Source: JANSWP01 sp041941305
GTDB lineage: Bacteria; Bacteroidota; Bacteroidia; Chitinophagales; Saprospiraceae
DNA: 64,000 nucleotides
Assembly (NCBI GenBank): GCA_041941305.1
Contig: JBGTQJ010000008.1
Coordinates: forward strand, 1-64,000
Direction of reading: 5' to 3'
The notes beneath the pieces were generated by a model. It was not told where the DNA came from. It did not search any database and saw only the letters and a list, made by a program, of their open reading frames with translations. A program made the translations under genes and the position numbers. Positions 51,254-61,031 of the stretch are shown piece by piece. Numbering within the stretch: position 1 is the first letter of the stretch; the number at the start of each line of letters is the position of its first letter.

Positions 51254-51352
51254 AAGTCAAAATTTAAAAGGCTAAATGTAAAAGTCAAAAGTAGGTTCTG
51301 CAAGCTACCTCACCTTTACATTTTAACTTTTGACTTTTACATTTAGCCTTAA
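51254..51352. repeat. GACTTTT heptad hairpin, copy 6
   Basis: Arms of about 42 bases (from 51254, and up to 51352) with AAAAGTC/ACTTTTG heptads plus a GGCTAAATG variant in both arms. It ends 11 bases before the stop of the oxidoreductase gene. Confidence 0.8.
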
Positions 51353-51362
51353 AATAACCAAG

Positions 51363-52694
51363 CTACTTCAACACCATCTCCTTCGGATCCCACCGTATCA
51401 CCTTTTCTTCAAAATAACTGTCATTGCACAGAATCGCCGGGGCTGCAGCGCGGTAGCCAAAAACAGCATCCTCATTAACCATTTTGCCGTCTCGTACTCC
51501 AGTGAAGAAGTTGACAAAATGGTCATAATGAGCCCCTTTGTAATCCTTTTCTACAGAATAGTGAATTTCTTCGGGTGGCAAGATTCTTTTGCGCTTTCCG
51601 AAAGGATGTTTGGGTTCCTCGGAAAGTGGATCATCAAATGCGGGGTGAGATGTGTTTTGCTTTAGATAGACATCATTCCAGGTGACGTCCATGGCACCTT
51701 CACTGCCTACCAGACGCAGGAAAGTACTGCCGGAAGTTCCGTCAACGAAGTTAACCCTTAGAGAAAGGTTGAAGGCAGGGTGAGCTTCCGTTTTTGGATA
51801 ATCAAACATGCCGAGTAGTACATCAGGTACCTCTCTTCCATCTTTCCAATGGCGCAAGCCGCCCGTAGCCATTATTTTATTGGGTCCTTTGGAGCTTACG
51901 ATATAATGCAAACTGGAAAACAGATGCACAAACAAATCACCGGAAACGCCAGTGCCATAATCGCGATAATTGCGCCAGCGGAAAAAGCGCAAAGGATCCC
52001 AGTCTTTTTTATTGGTGATGCTCAACCAATCTTCCCACATCACTTCTTCCGGTGCACAATCCTTGGGTACCCAATATTGCCAGGCACCGCCTGGAGAGTT
52101 GCGTGCCCAAAAGCCTTCGGCATAATTCAAGGTACCAATTGCGCCTGCTTCGAATAATTCCTTTGCTTTTTCATTCCCTAAAGAGCTCATTCCCTGGCTA
52201 CCTACTTGTAATGTTTTTCCCGTTTCATTTTGTGCTTTTATCACCGCATGACCTTCTCCGATATGATGTACCATTGGCTTTTCTATATACACTGCTTTTC
52301 CTGCACGCAAAGCTGCTACCGACAATTCTTTATGCCAAAAATCGGGCGTAGCAATAATCACCGCATCAATGTCTTCCCGAGCCAGCAATTCTCTGTAATC
52401 TCTTGTAAAAAACAAATCCTCTCCCCACTTTTTGCGGACATTATTCAGGCGGGGTTCGTACAAATCGCAAGCACCCACGAGTTTGATGCCAGGAATGGAT
52501 AGTGCAGTACTCGTATCCGCCATCCCCATGCCACCCGAACCAATCACCGCAATCTGTATATGATCATTTGCGCTAAATTTTGTTTTTCGGTTTAACCAGG
52601 CTTTTTCAGCGTTTTGAGAAATTAGAACATTGGGAATCGCTGCCCCGGCAGCCCCCATGGAAAGGTTTTTTAGAAAATTTCTGCGGGAATTCAT
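51363..52694 (-). CDS. Gfo/Idh/MocA family oxidoreductase with Tat signal
   Basis: A 443-residue protein that begins with a twin-arginine signal (MNSRRNFLKNLSMGAAGAA), so it is exported folded, probably with its cofactor. The Rossmann domain has GSGGMGMADTS (about 52-62) and the family EKPMVHH motif (about 139) in the sugar-binding region. The C-terminal half is the beta-sheet substrate domain (GTGVSGDLFVHLFSSLHY). Secreted Gfo/Idh proteins of this type occur in Bacteroidota and Planctomycetota and act on sugars or glycosides with tightly bound NAD; the substrate is unknown. It follows frr, separated by a heptad hairpin. Confidence 0.92.
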   Translation of the reverse strand: MNSRRNFLKNLSMGAAGAAIPNVLISQNAEKAWLNRKTKFSANDHIQIAVIGSGGMGMADTSTALSIPGIKLVGACDLYEPRLNNVRKKWGEDLFFTRDYRELLAREDIDAVIIATPDFWHKELSVAALRAGKAVYIEKPMVHHIGEGHAVIKAQNETGKTLQVGSQGMSSLGNEKAKELFEAGAIGTLNYAEGFWARNSPGGAWQYWVPKDCAPEEVMWEDWLSITNKKDWDPLRFFRWRNYRDYGTGVSGDLFVHLFSSLHYIVSSKGPNKIMATGGLRHWKDGREVPDVLLGMFDYPKTEAHPAFNLSLRVNFVDGTSGSTFLRLVGSEGAMDVTWNDVYLKQNTSHPAFDDPLSEEPKHPFGKRKRILPPEEIHYSVEKDYKGAHYDHFVNFFTGVRDGKMVNEDAVFGYRAAAPAILCNDSYFEEKVIRWDPKEMVLK

Positions 52695-52701
52695 TTGAAA
52701 G

Positions 52702-52788
52702 TCGGTTGTCGGTTGTCAGTTGTCGGTCGTCAGTTGTCCGTTATTGCTCAGCCAAACTGACAACCGACAACCGATAACCGATAACCGA
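52702..52788. repeat. Heptad hairpin directly after frr
   Basis: Left arm (52702-52742) six units of TCGGTTG type; right arm (52755-52788) five inverted units. It ends at the base before the frr stop codon complement (52789), so the frr transcript enters the hairpin immediately after its stop. Probable terminator between frr and the oxidoreductase. Confidence 0.85.
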
Positions 52789-53352
52789 TTATATCGTCAT
52801 AATATCTTTTTCTTTTGCTTCGACAAGTTGGTTCACTTTTGTGCCATAGCCATTGGTCTCATCTTGAACTTTACCTTCTACCCGTTTGCCTGCATCCTCC
52901 GGGAAACCATTTTTGACCATGTCTTTGACATAATCCAAAGCTTTCTTTCTGGAACTTCTCAAGCTCACTTTGGCATCTTCGCCAAGCGCTTTTGCTCTTT
53001 TCACCAATTCCTTACGGCGTTCTTCCGTGAGTGGAGGAATATTGATAATGATAATTTCTCCATTATTCATTGGCGTCACCCCTAAATTGGCTTCAAAGAT
53101 TGCTCGCTCAATAACAGAAAGCATAGATTTTTCCCAAGGCTGAATCGTCAGCGTTTTTGCATCAGAAGCACCAACATTTGCAACCCGGTTGAGTGGTGTT
53201 GGTGAACCATAATAATCCACTTTAATACCACCTAGCATAGCTGGAGAGGCTTTGCCGGTGCGTAGTTTGATCAATTCGGTTTGAAGATGGTCAATGGATT
53301 TGTCCATTGATTCCTTCATATCGTCCATCAACATTTCTACTTCTTCATTCAT
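52789..53352 (-). CDS. frr: Ribosome recycling factor
   Basis: A 187-residue protein, standard length, that splits post-termination ribosomes together with EF-G. Conserved features are the N-terminal helix with ELIKLRTGKASPAMLGGIKVDYYG (as separate pieces), TPLNRVANVGASDAKTLTIQPW, the hinge to domain II with NDGEIIIINIPPLTEERRK-like sequence (here NNGEIIIINIPPLTEERRKE) and the final helix with DYVKDMVKNG and VNQLVEAKEKDI. No pyrH or tsf gene is adjacent on the strand, so it is separated from its usual neighbours. It is the only essential translation gene in this stretch. Confidence 0.97.
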   Translation of the reverse strand: MNEEVEMLMDDMKESMDKSIDHLQTELIKLRTGKASPAMLGGIKVDYYGSPTPLNRVANVGASDAKTLTIQPWEKSMLSVIERAIFEANLGVTPMNNGEIIIINIPPLTEERRKELVKRAKALGEDAKVSLRSSRKKALDYVKDMVKNGFPEDAGKRVEGKVQDETNGYGTKVNQLVEAKEKDIMTI

Positions 53353-53383
53353 GTTTAGTGTAGTATTTTGAAATACGACTTAA

Positions 53384-53471
53384 GGCTGTATCAAAAGTCA
53401 CACTACAGCAAGCTGCAGTGATTTTTATTTTATAGCAGTTTTAGTCGCCAAGGATATTTGGATACAGCTCC
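53384..53471. mobile_element. MITE-like element, GGCTGTATC ends
   Basis: Ends GGCTGTATCAAAAG (from 53384) and GATACAGCTCC (to 53471) are inverted, with a small inner hairpin CACTACAGC/GCTGCAGTG. About 88 bp, no gene. It shares its ends with the element at 43806-43945. Confidence 0.5.
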
Positions 53472-53594
53472 AAGTTGTAAAATTTATCTTTTGGCAATGA
53501 TCTGAAGAGTATACATTAGAATTTATTCCAAACACTTCGAATCATTCCCAAAAACACTAATAAAAGTAGTTCTCTGACAATTTGGGCGGTCAAA

Positions 53595-54317
53595 CTAAAA
53601 ATGATAAATCACACCTTCTTTCTTTATCTCAATTTCTTTATCAGCTTCCAGTTTTTGAATGATGCGATCAACATTCCCATAGAGAGAAAGTTCCTGATTG
53701 TGCAGCAAGATATAATTTTTTAGGCTTTTCACTTGTGCGGGGCGATTACCTGACCGAATCAGGCGCTGTATTGTTTCTTCTGCAGTCTTTTCAATGATGG
53801 AATCACCAAAGTTATTTTCTAAAAGGGCAGCAGCACTAAGCTGTTGAGTAACAGGCCTATCTGATGGTTGGCTGTGGATGGGTTCTTTAAGCGCATCCAG
53901 CGCTTCTTCCAATTTATTAGTCGCTTTTGTTTGATTTGTTTTTTCTGCTGATGCTTTCTTTCGTTTTACTCGAAGACAACTTCTTCCATCTGAATTGATA
54001 TACTTTATCAAGGCATCAAAATCTTTGTCATTGGTCAATATCCCAAATTCAATATCTGGATGTACTTTTTGATGCAATTTTCCCATTACGAAGGCAATAT
54101 GTAGGTTTAGACAGTTATTTTTTGGTTTTTCCACAACGACCCAACGAAGATTCTTCCCCAACTTTTGAGTTTGCCGAACCAGCTGAAAAGGTACACTTTC
54201 TTCCGCTTTGTTTACAAATACAAAGATTTTTGAAGCTACTTTTTCCAGTTTTTTAAACCTGACTTTTCGAAGGTTTCCAAAGTCAAGGAAGATATATCGT
54301 CTATTTTGCTGTTGCAT
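53595..54317 (-). CDS. PIN-like nuclease domain protein with C-terminal winged-helix-like part
   Basis: A 240-residue protein. The N-terminal 125 residues match the PIN-like (PIN_7/NYN) family: YIFLDFGNLRKVRF with D12, KLEKVASKIFVFVNKAEESV, the LNLHIAFVMGKLHQKV helix and ILTNDKDFDALIKYIN with D97, D99 and D101. These acids form the metal site of PIN nucleases. A basic, Ala/Lys-rich linker follows, then a helical region (about 165-240; TAEETIQRLIRSGNRPAQVKSL, IIQKLEADKEIEIKKEGVIYHF as pieces) that looks like a winged helix binding nucleic acid. It is probably a cytoplasmic RNase; the target is unknown. It appears to be transcribed alone. Confidence 0.75.
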   Translation of the reverse strand: MQQQNRRYIFLDFGNLRKVRFKKLEKVASKIFVFVNKAEESVPFQLVRQTQKLGKNLRWVVVEKPKNNCLNLHIAFVMGKLHQKVHPDIEFGILTNDKDFDALIKYINSDGRSCLRVKRKKASAEKTNQTKATNKLEEALDALKEPIHSQPSDRPVTQQLSAAALLENNFGDSIIEKTAEETIQRLIRSGNRPAQVKSLKNYILLHNQELSLYGNVDRIIQKLEADKEIEIKKEGVIYHF

Positions 54318-54448
54318 GCGTGTGGGTCAGAGTTTGTTCCAGTGTTATGGGAGAATAATCAGGGCGGCTAAAATAATTCAAAAAGGAAGGACAGCAAAAT
54401 TTGAAATGCTCCATTTTTGGAATGGTCAATTTTACCTGAGAAGTGGAC

Positions 54449-54508
54449 GTAGTATGACTCTCCAGAGTCCTTCCTCGACTTTTATAGGCCTCTGGAGAGC
54501 CATGCTAC
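54449..54508. terminator. 19-bp hairpin between PIN-like gene and giant protein gene
   Basis: Arms 54449-54467 and 54490-54508 (GTAGYATGRCTCTCCAGAG type) pair over 19 bases; the two differences are G-U compatible. A T-run follows on the plus strand (54509-54513). On the minus strand it lies directly after the stop of the giant gene at 54512. Confidence 0.65.
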
Positions 54509-54511
54509 TTT

Positions 54512-57500
54512 TTACCTCAAAACAGTCACATCTCCCACATACCTTTCCAAGGTATCATCGCCATTGGAACAACCCACCCATATGATGTAGACATAAATAT
54601 CACTTTGAACATCTTTGCCATCATACGTTCCATCCCAAAAAGCATCAGGGCCACTGCCTTCAAATATTTTTTGGCCCCAACGATTCCAGATTTCCAAAGC
54701 AATCAAAGTAGTTTGGTTGCCGTCTTCTACTTCGGGAAGCGTAAACGTATCATTCGTACCATCACCATCAGGTGTAAAAACATTTGGCATTCTAACCTCC
54801 CGGGCATTACAGAAATTCAAGACATTGACAGTAGAAACATCTGTTGCCCGACATTCAAAGTCTGTAACGATAACCGTGTAAACAGTGGTATCTCCAGGGA
54901 AATCATGCGTACAATTGGGTAGGTTGAGGCATTCCAACAGTTCTTCTCCATTGGCAAACCATTGATAGCTCTCATAAATGGCTTCAACTGAAAGATCTAC
55001 TGGATTTCCGAATGGAACTTCATCAATTGTGATGATTTCAACCTGAGGGATATCCTCTACGAATATACTTATTTGCACAATGCTGTCACAATCATTTTGG
55101 GCAATAAGTTCCTCTTGAAATATTCCGGTTTGCGTATAAATCGTATTGCCAATCAGAATGGAGTCCCCCAAACAAATAGTAGTATCAATAAACGTTTCAA
55201 AAATTGGCAAAACCGTCAATTCCAGACATTGTACGTCCAGACAACCCGAACTCAAAAAGGTCGTATCGCAATAGGTTCCGGATTCATTGACCCATGCTCC
55301 AAAAATGAAGGTGGAATCATTTGCACAAATTTCCTGTGGCATCTCAAAAGCAATAGAATCTGATTGAACTACAATGGTGACAATTGTAGAATCCGAACAT
55401 CCCAGATTGGATCCCGTGACCGTAAACGTCGTCGTGCTTTGTGGTGAGACTTCCACAATTGAACAGCCCGCATTTTGACAATCACCTGAAGGAGACCAGG
55501 TATAATCGGCAGCTCCAAAAGCTTGTAGGGTAATGACATCTCCAACACATATCGTATCGGATGAAGCAGTCGCACTTATCGTAGGCGTGTTGCCAAAATT
55601 GACATTGACCTCATCAAAACTTTGGCAGCCATGCTCATTGGTGACCGTCAGATTAAAAGTCAAATTGATAAAAAACAGTACCGTCGGATTGTGAATATTC
55701 GGATCGTCAAAAAACTGAGGCGGCGACCATTGATAAGAATAGTTGGGATTGTACAATGCATTCAGCTGGGGGGAGGCTCCAGAACAAAAAACAGTATCTG
55801 TTCCAGCATCAGCAATTGGCAAATCGTTTATTTCAATTGTAACAGTATCTGTTCCTTGACATCCTTCAGCATCCAAAATGGTTACACTATATTCAGATGT
55901 TTGTGTTGGAAATACGGTCTGGCTTTGCTGACCCTGAACAACTCCTGCCCCCTCCCAAATATAATTGACCCCATCGGTTGCAAAAATATTGGCTGCCTCT
56001 CCCGGGCAAACCGGGCTTTCGAAAAACAGAATTCCCGGTTCTGGTTTTACGATAATTGTGATTTCATTTTGAATCACGCAACCTCCATTATCGGAACAAA
56101 GCAGGGTGTATATAAGGGTATCTGACGTAGTGCCTTGATTTGATTTTGAAAAATTGGTTATGGGACAATTTTCGCATTCCAATAAATCCAAATTGTCACC
56201 AACCCACTGATAGGTATTTCCTGCTTCCGGGGTAATACCGACTTCTATAACCTCATCGGCACAAGCAAAGAATTGTTGCTGTGTGGTGTAAATGTATGGA
56301 TCCTGGGCAGGTATCACATCACCATCACATGCACAATGTTGGCTAGCGTCAATTTGAGCGAATATATGGCACAGGTTCCCTGTAGGAATTTCAAACTCCC
56401 CTTCCAAAGTGAGGGTGCCTCCAACACCTATATTTTGTAAAATATTTCCAGAGTGAACCAGGACATCTCCTACTCCATCGCCATCTGTATCCAAATAGAA
56501 ATCTACAATTGTTGGTGGAAATGCAATTGAGCTTCCAGTATTCATCACATCAATAGTAAATTGAACCAAATCATCTCCCCCCGTTTGAAAGGCATTGAAT
56601 TGAAAGTTGGATAAATCAAACTCTGGTCGATCTATTTCCAATTCATGTACTAAAAATCCGGTCCCTACCTTTATCGAACAGGTATCTCCTATCGCCACAC
56701 AATTTCCAACTGTTTGGGTTGCAGTTTGAAAAGACATAAACTCCGGCAGACAACTCAAACTTTGAAAGCCTTCTGCCATAAACTGAAAAGCAATCAGGTT
56801 GCCTGCCTGAGTTCCTACCGGCAATTGACAGGTCATTCGATTGTTTTCGATTTCACAATCACAGGGAAAGCCGGGTGTGATTTCAACACAGGAATTGGCT
56901 ACATAAGAAATGCCGGGAGGAAACTCAATGATGACGCAATCTCCTGTTTGGGTTTCATTCGTCGTTTCTATTGACACTGTGAATGTCGCCAGGTCATTGC
57001 ATTCTATTTCAGGATTCTGTTCTACATCTAAAGAAGCCGTATAAGGTGGTATAATGCCATTTGTACAAAGTGGATCCGCAGATTCTGAAACCCTGTTTGT
57101 TGACTGATCACAATTTTGTAAACCAGAGGAGGTAAAAATTGGATAACTCCCAGATACAAAGCTACAAGAATCAATGCCTAAAAAGCGCAGATTCACTGAA
57201 TTAAATGGGGCTTTGTGGAAGCCAAGTAGCTCATCTATCACATTCCATTTGATTCGATTGGATCCCAAAACAACGGGGTCATTGATTGGAGAGAAATTTC
57301 CGCTTCCTGAAGGATATTCAATTTCACTGGTTCCTGGGATTACACCAACCCCAGTGGGCATGGTGGCATTGACCATCAAATCAAAAACAGATCCCCGTTC
57401 GGCATTAAATACCTGAATATTGTGGTAAGGGATGGTATCACATAAGTCGCTACAACCTGCCGGACTATCCACAAACATATCTACCACACCTGGAAATGTA

Positions 57501-60500
57501 AATACTTCGTAAGTTTTTTCCTGAAGATAACAAGGGAGATTGATCGGATTGGTAAAGGGGGTACAATTCCAACCATATTGAAGGGTCAATTCCTCGCTAT
57601 CACAATTTTTGTTCAATGCGATCAGCCTTACAGGCAAAGTATCATTCGCAGCTATTGTATCCAACTGAAAGATGCCATTAACAACCGGAACCGGATCACC
57701 AGTCAGCATATTAATAACTTCAAAGTCCTGAATTTGTCCACTGGGAGAAAGTGGGTAAAACCAGACATTTTCGGCTGTGCCACTTTCCTGGGAGGAAATA
57801 GACGTTTGGACATTGATGATGTTGAAATCCAATATATTTTGATTCCCGGAAGTCGTATCTGTACAAAGGGTATCTACCAAATTGAGGTTAGGGATCAAGG
57901 CTCTTAAGGCATTTTCTCCAGGATCATCTAGCATTAGCGTATCAAAAACATACTCCATGCCATCCGCAAAATCGAGATTGGTACAAATCCCCATATCGTA
58001 GGTACCTGAAACCATACAGTCTCCTAGAAATCGATATCTAAAGAGTGCCAAAAATCCTTCTTCTGGTGGATCGGGTTCTTGTATTTCAGTCAAATTAAAA
58101 GTATAGTTATTGCCATCTACCATTTGAATAAGTGGATGATCGTCGGTATAATTTATACCACTCTGAAAACGAATGTAACTCAACACCGCATCCAAAGGCT
58201 CAATGTTGGGAGGCATCTTTAGCTGCCAATCAACGACTTTGGTAACATTTCTATATTCATAGGGAAAAAATTGAGGTTCATGTAAACTGATTTGTAACAA
58301 ACTTGCGCCCAAATAATTAGAGGTATCACAAGGAAGTACTGCAAAAACCCCAGGCTCAATATTCACATCAATTCCAGAAACTTCAAAAACCTCTGCTGGA
58401 CAGCCACATTTGAAAAGGGTATCTCTTAGAACCAGGTTTGGGTCTTCATTAAAAACAGGAATGCCAGAGCGGACTGTGAGCAAAGCCATGAGCGGCCAGG
58501 TATTCAAAACTGGATCAACTCTTAATAAATTATAATCAATTCGATAACCTCCTTCAAAGTGGATGGAATCCCCATTTTCAATAATAAAATTGGAAGGACC
58601 CCCACAAGGCAGCAAACCATCTCCAGCAATTTTATAGGAATACCTCAACGGGATACTTCTGACAATTGGATCAATATCATCACATTCATACCAAACTCCT
58701 TCACTATTGTCATACACTTTCAAGTTTCCATAAACAGGAGTGATACCGTCTGGAGAAATCAAGGCTGAATTGATAAACCCCAAATCTGCCCCGTTGAATA
58801 AAATATCAACAAATCCATTTCGAAATGTAGTGTCTTCATCCATCACAACTACTCCTTTCAAAGTAGTACCAATTGTATCTCCTACAATTAGCCTATCTTT
58901 TCGAATTAAATTTAAATTTGCGAAATCCGAATCGGGAAAATGATCATTGTTATTGTCGCCTTTTCCAAAGTTGACTCTTTCCGCTTCAAATTGCATATCG
59001 ACATATCCAGGGATAGGAATTACGCAAGTGGAATCATAACATTCTTGTGCAACTGCTAAAGTTCTGCAGGCTCCCAAACCACAGGTATAAGCCGTTGTGT
59101 CACAGCCCTGAATGTAAGTAGCAATTGGAATCCTCAACCCCAGTGTAGCTGAACCACGGCAGGAGTCTATTCCCACACAAGAGGTGAGTAAAGAATCTGT
59201 GCAGGAACTAAAACAAAGGTTGAAATCATCACAATCCACTGAAAACAAAAACTTCAAAGAGTCTTCATTGGAGGAAAAGGGCAAGTCATACTTGGCCCGA
59301 ATCAATGTGCTATCCCCAATTGGGAAAAATTCGAGATGAGGCGTCTCCCCGTTCATTTCCAGGGTATTCGCATCATCCCATTGAAGGCATATTGGAAAGT
59401 AAATTTCTAAAACCAAAGAATCTTCTACAGTCGCCAGGTTTTCATAATTAACCTCATAGCTCACTTCATAAGTTTCCCCATCTACTAGTGGAGATTTGTC
59501 AATGTCTATATCTACAGTCATACCATCCTTTCCTTCGCTCACATAAATGGTATCGGGAAGGGAGAAAAATCGATCAGGTGGACATTCTTTGTAATAATCA
59601 TATCGATAGGACCAGGTTTCTCGTGGTTGATTGCAATTTTGTTGGCAAATGTAAACATCCCAAAAAACGGTCACCATTTTACCAGGATCCAATCTTGGGA
59701 CGCGTATTTCCGAATACTTTGAAATGCCATCAGGCAAATAACATCCTGGAATATCAATAACCGAACCTCCTGCAAATTCTGAAGCCAATTGGATTGTGAA
59801 GCCTGCACTATCCATTCGCAAATTGTTATTATCCAATCCACCATTGGGAGAAAGTTGTTCAATTTTCAGGATCAGGTCAGTAGCTGCTCCATCACCAATA
59901 TTTGAAACCTTCATACCTTGTACCAAAGGATCTGGCCCGCAAAAACATTCAGGAACTTCAACAATTGGTTCAAAAACCAACTCTGGTATTAAATCCGTTG
60001 GACCAATGCCTACAAAAGCTTGCGCCATATCATCCTGGCAAACCTGTCCGAGGCAACCCCATTCAATTAGCAGGTCTGAAATAGTAGAAGTTGTATCAAA
60101 ACCACAGGCATTGACAATAATGTCTTCAGTAATCGTCAGGGATTCCATAAAGTCAAAAGTGGGTCCTATGCCCAAAGCCTGGAAGTCATTTTCATCCAAC
60201 TCAATTTGCCAGGTCAGTGGATCTGAGAAAACCACATCACCAATGGTGGTAGAAACTGAAATACCACCTTGATGAACATCTGTGAAAATGAAACTACTGA
60301 CAGATCCCGGGCGGGTATTTTGAATAGTGACATATCTTTTCAATTGCCCCCCCTGACTACCTTCCAAAAAGGTATTGGCAATATTCGTGATTAACAAAAG
60401 AGCTGTTTCTACTTGGTAAGGCAAGGTTTGAACCGTTTCATTGCAGTTGGAAGAACTAAGGGTAATGGTATTTTTAAATAATTCGGCATCGTCAATGCAT

Positions 60501-60865
60501 TCCTTTACAGAACAAGGAGCAAAGGCTTCCAGACATAAGGTTTGGGATTCACCGACTCCCAGATCAGAGATTGTAAAAACAGGTTTGCTTAAATTTGAAA
60601 TATCTACTTCTGTCCCTCCATTTAGGGTGCCTGCGACATACTCCATTCCGCATGGAATACCTGATTCAGTTGTAAATTCTATGGAAACCTGAATATCCTG
60701 CATTGACGTGTTCCCCGTATTGGTCACGATTATTTCGAAGGGAGCCGATTGGCATACATAAAAAGTGTCTGGGGTGGTATAACCCAGACATTGAGATTGA
60801 ATAACATTGGAAATAAAAACCAGAAGAAGGGGAGCAAATATCCGGTGCAGGAAAGCGTGGAGCAT
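54512..60865 (-). CDS. Giant secreted protein with gliding-motility (T9SS type B) C-terminus
   Basis: A 2117-residue secreted protein with a signal peptide (about 1-24, FISNVIQSQ). Long beta-rich regions follow with DUF11-like repeats (VTNTGNTSMQDIQVS, VSNIGDGAATDLILK, DVMNTGSSIAFPP) and cysteine-rich Ig/PKD-like modules (GCQGTDTVTIEI, DAGTDTVFCSG, ASSDTICVGDVITL). The C-terminus (about 2017-2117) is the gliding motility-associated domain (MPNVFTPDGDGTNDTF, LEIWNRWGQKIFEG, DIYVYIIWVGC as pieces), which routes it through T9SS by the type B pathway. It is a probable adhesin or surface scaffold. The gene stands alone; the next gene on the strand is 538 bases... upstream of the PIN gene, so no operon is evident. 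Confidence 0.92.
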   Translation of the reverse strand: MLHAFLHRIFAPLLLVFISNVIQSQCLGYTTPDTFYVCQSAPFEIIVTNTGNTSMQDIQVSIEFTTESGIPCGMEYVAGTLNGGTEVDISNLSKPVFTISDLGVGESQTLCLEAFAPCSVKECIDDAELFKNTITLSSSNCNETVQTLPYQVETALLLITNIANTFLEGSQGGQLKRYVTIQNTRPGSVSSFIFTDVHQGGISVSTTIGDVVFSDPLTWQIELDENDFQALGIGPTFDFMESLTITEDIIVNACGFDTTSTISDLLIEWGCLGQVCQDDMAQAFVGIGPTDLIPELVFEPIVEVPECFCGPDPLVQGMKVSNIGDGAATDLILKIEQLSPNGGLDNNNLRMDSAGFTIQLASEFAGGSVIDIPGCYLPDGISKYSEIRVPRLDPGKMVTVFWDVYICQQNCNQPRETWSYRYDYYKECPPDRFFSLPDTIYVSEGKDGMTVDIDIDKSPLVDGETYEVSYEVNYENLATVEDSLVLEIYFPICLQWDDANTLEMNGETPHLEFFPIGDSTLIRAKYDLPFSSNEDSLKFLFSVDCDDFNLCFSSCTDSLLTSCVGIDSCRGSATLGLRIPIATYIQGCDTTAYTCGLGACRTLAVAQECYDSTCVIPIPGYVDMQFEAERVNFGKGDNNNDHFPDSDFANLNLIRKDRLIVGDTIGTTLKGVVVMDEDTTFRNGFVDILFNGADLGFINSALISPDGITPVYGNLKVYDNSEGVWYECDDIDPIVRSIPLRYSYKIAGDGLLPCGGPSNFIIENGDSIHFEGGYRIDYNLLRVDPVLNTWPLMALLTVRSGIPVFNEDPNLVLRDTLFKCGCPAEVFEVSGIDVNIEPGVFAVLPCDTSNYLGASLLQISLHEPQFFPYEYRNVTKVVDWQLKMPPNIEPLDAVLSYIRFQSGINYTDDHPLIQMVDGNNYTFNLTEIQEPDPPEEGFLALFRYRFLGDCMVSGTYDMGICTNLDFADGMEYVFDTLMLDDPGENALRALIPNLNLVDTLCTDTTSGNQNILDFNIINVQTSISSQESGTAENVWFYPLSPSGQIQDFEVINMLTGDPVPVVNGIFQLDTIAANDTLPVRLIALNKNCDSEELTLQYGWNCTPFTNPINLPCYLQEKTYEVFTFPGVVDMFVDSPAGCSDLCDTIPYHNIQVFNAERGSVFDLMVNATMPTGVGVIPGTSEIEYPSGSGNFSPINDPVVLGSNRIKWNVIDELLGFHKAPFNSVNLRFLGIDSCSFVSGSYPIFTSSGLQNCDQSTNRVSESADPLCTNGIIPPYTASLDVEQNPEIECNDLATFTVSIETTNETQTGDCVIIEFPPGISYVANSCVEITPGFPCDCEIENNRMTCQLPVGTQAGNLIAFQFMAEGFQSLSCLPEFMSFQTATQTVGNCVAIGDTCSIKVGTGFLVHELEIDRPEFDLSNFQFNAFQTGGDDLVQFTIDVMNTGSSIAFPPTIVDFYLDTDGDGVGDVLVHSGNILQNIGVGGTLTLEGEFEIPTGNLCHIFAQIDASQHCACDGDVIPAQDPYIYTTQQQFFACADEVIEVGITPEAGNTYQWVGDNLDLLECENCPITNFSKSNQGTTSDTLIYTLLCSDNGGCVIQNEITIIVKPEPGILFFESPVCPGEAANIFATDGVNYIWEGAGVVQGQQSQTVFPTQTSEYSVTILDAEGCQGTDTVTIEINDLPIADAGTDTVFCSGASPQLNALYNPNYSYQWSPPQFFDDPNIHNPTVLFFINLTFNLTVTNEHGCQSFDEVNVNFGNTPTISATASSDTICVGDVITLQAFGAADYTWSPSGDCQNAGCSIVEVSPQSTTTFTVTGSNLGCSDSTIVTIVVQSDSIAFEMPQEICANDSTFIFGAWVNESGTYCDTTFLSSGCLDVQCLELTVLPIFETFIDTTICLGDSILIGNTIYTQTGIFQEELIAQNDCDSIVQISIFVEDIPQVEIITIDEVPFGNPVDLSVEAIYESYQWFANGEELLECLNLPNCTHDFPGDTTVYTVIVTDFECRATDVSTVNVLNFCNAREVRMPNVFTPDGDGTNDTFTLPEVEDGNQTTLIALEIWNRWGQKIFEGSGPDAFWDGTYDGKDVQSDIYVYIIWVGCSNGDDTLERYVGDVTVLR

Positions 60866-61031
60866 GGTGTCACGGGTTTTGGTGAATTAATTTATTTGGT
60901 TGTTTGAATAGTGAACCGGAAACCTAAAATGTGATGGGCAAATATAACAATTTTGCTAAAGTGAAATGACTGATTATATCTTTCAGGAAGATTTTAGAAT
61001 ACTTTAAAATCTTCCTGAAAAATGTCAATGT

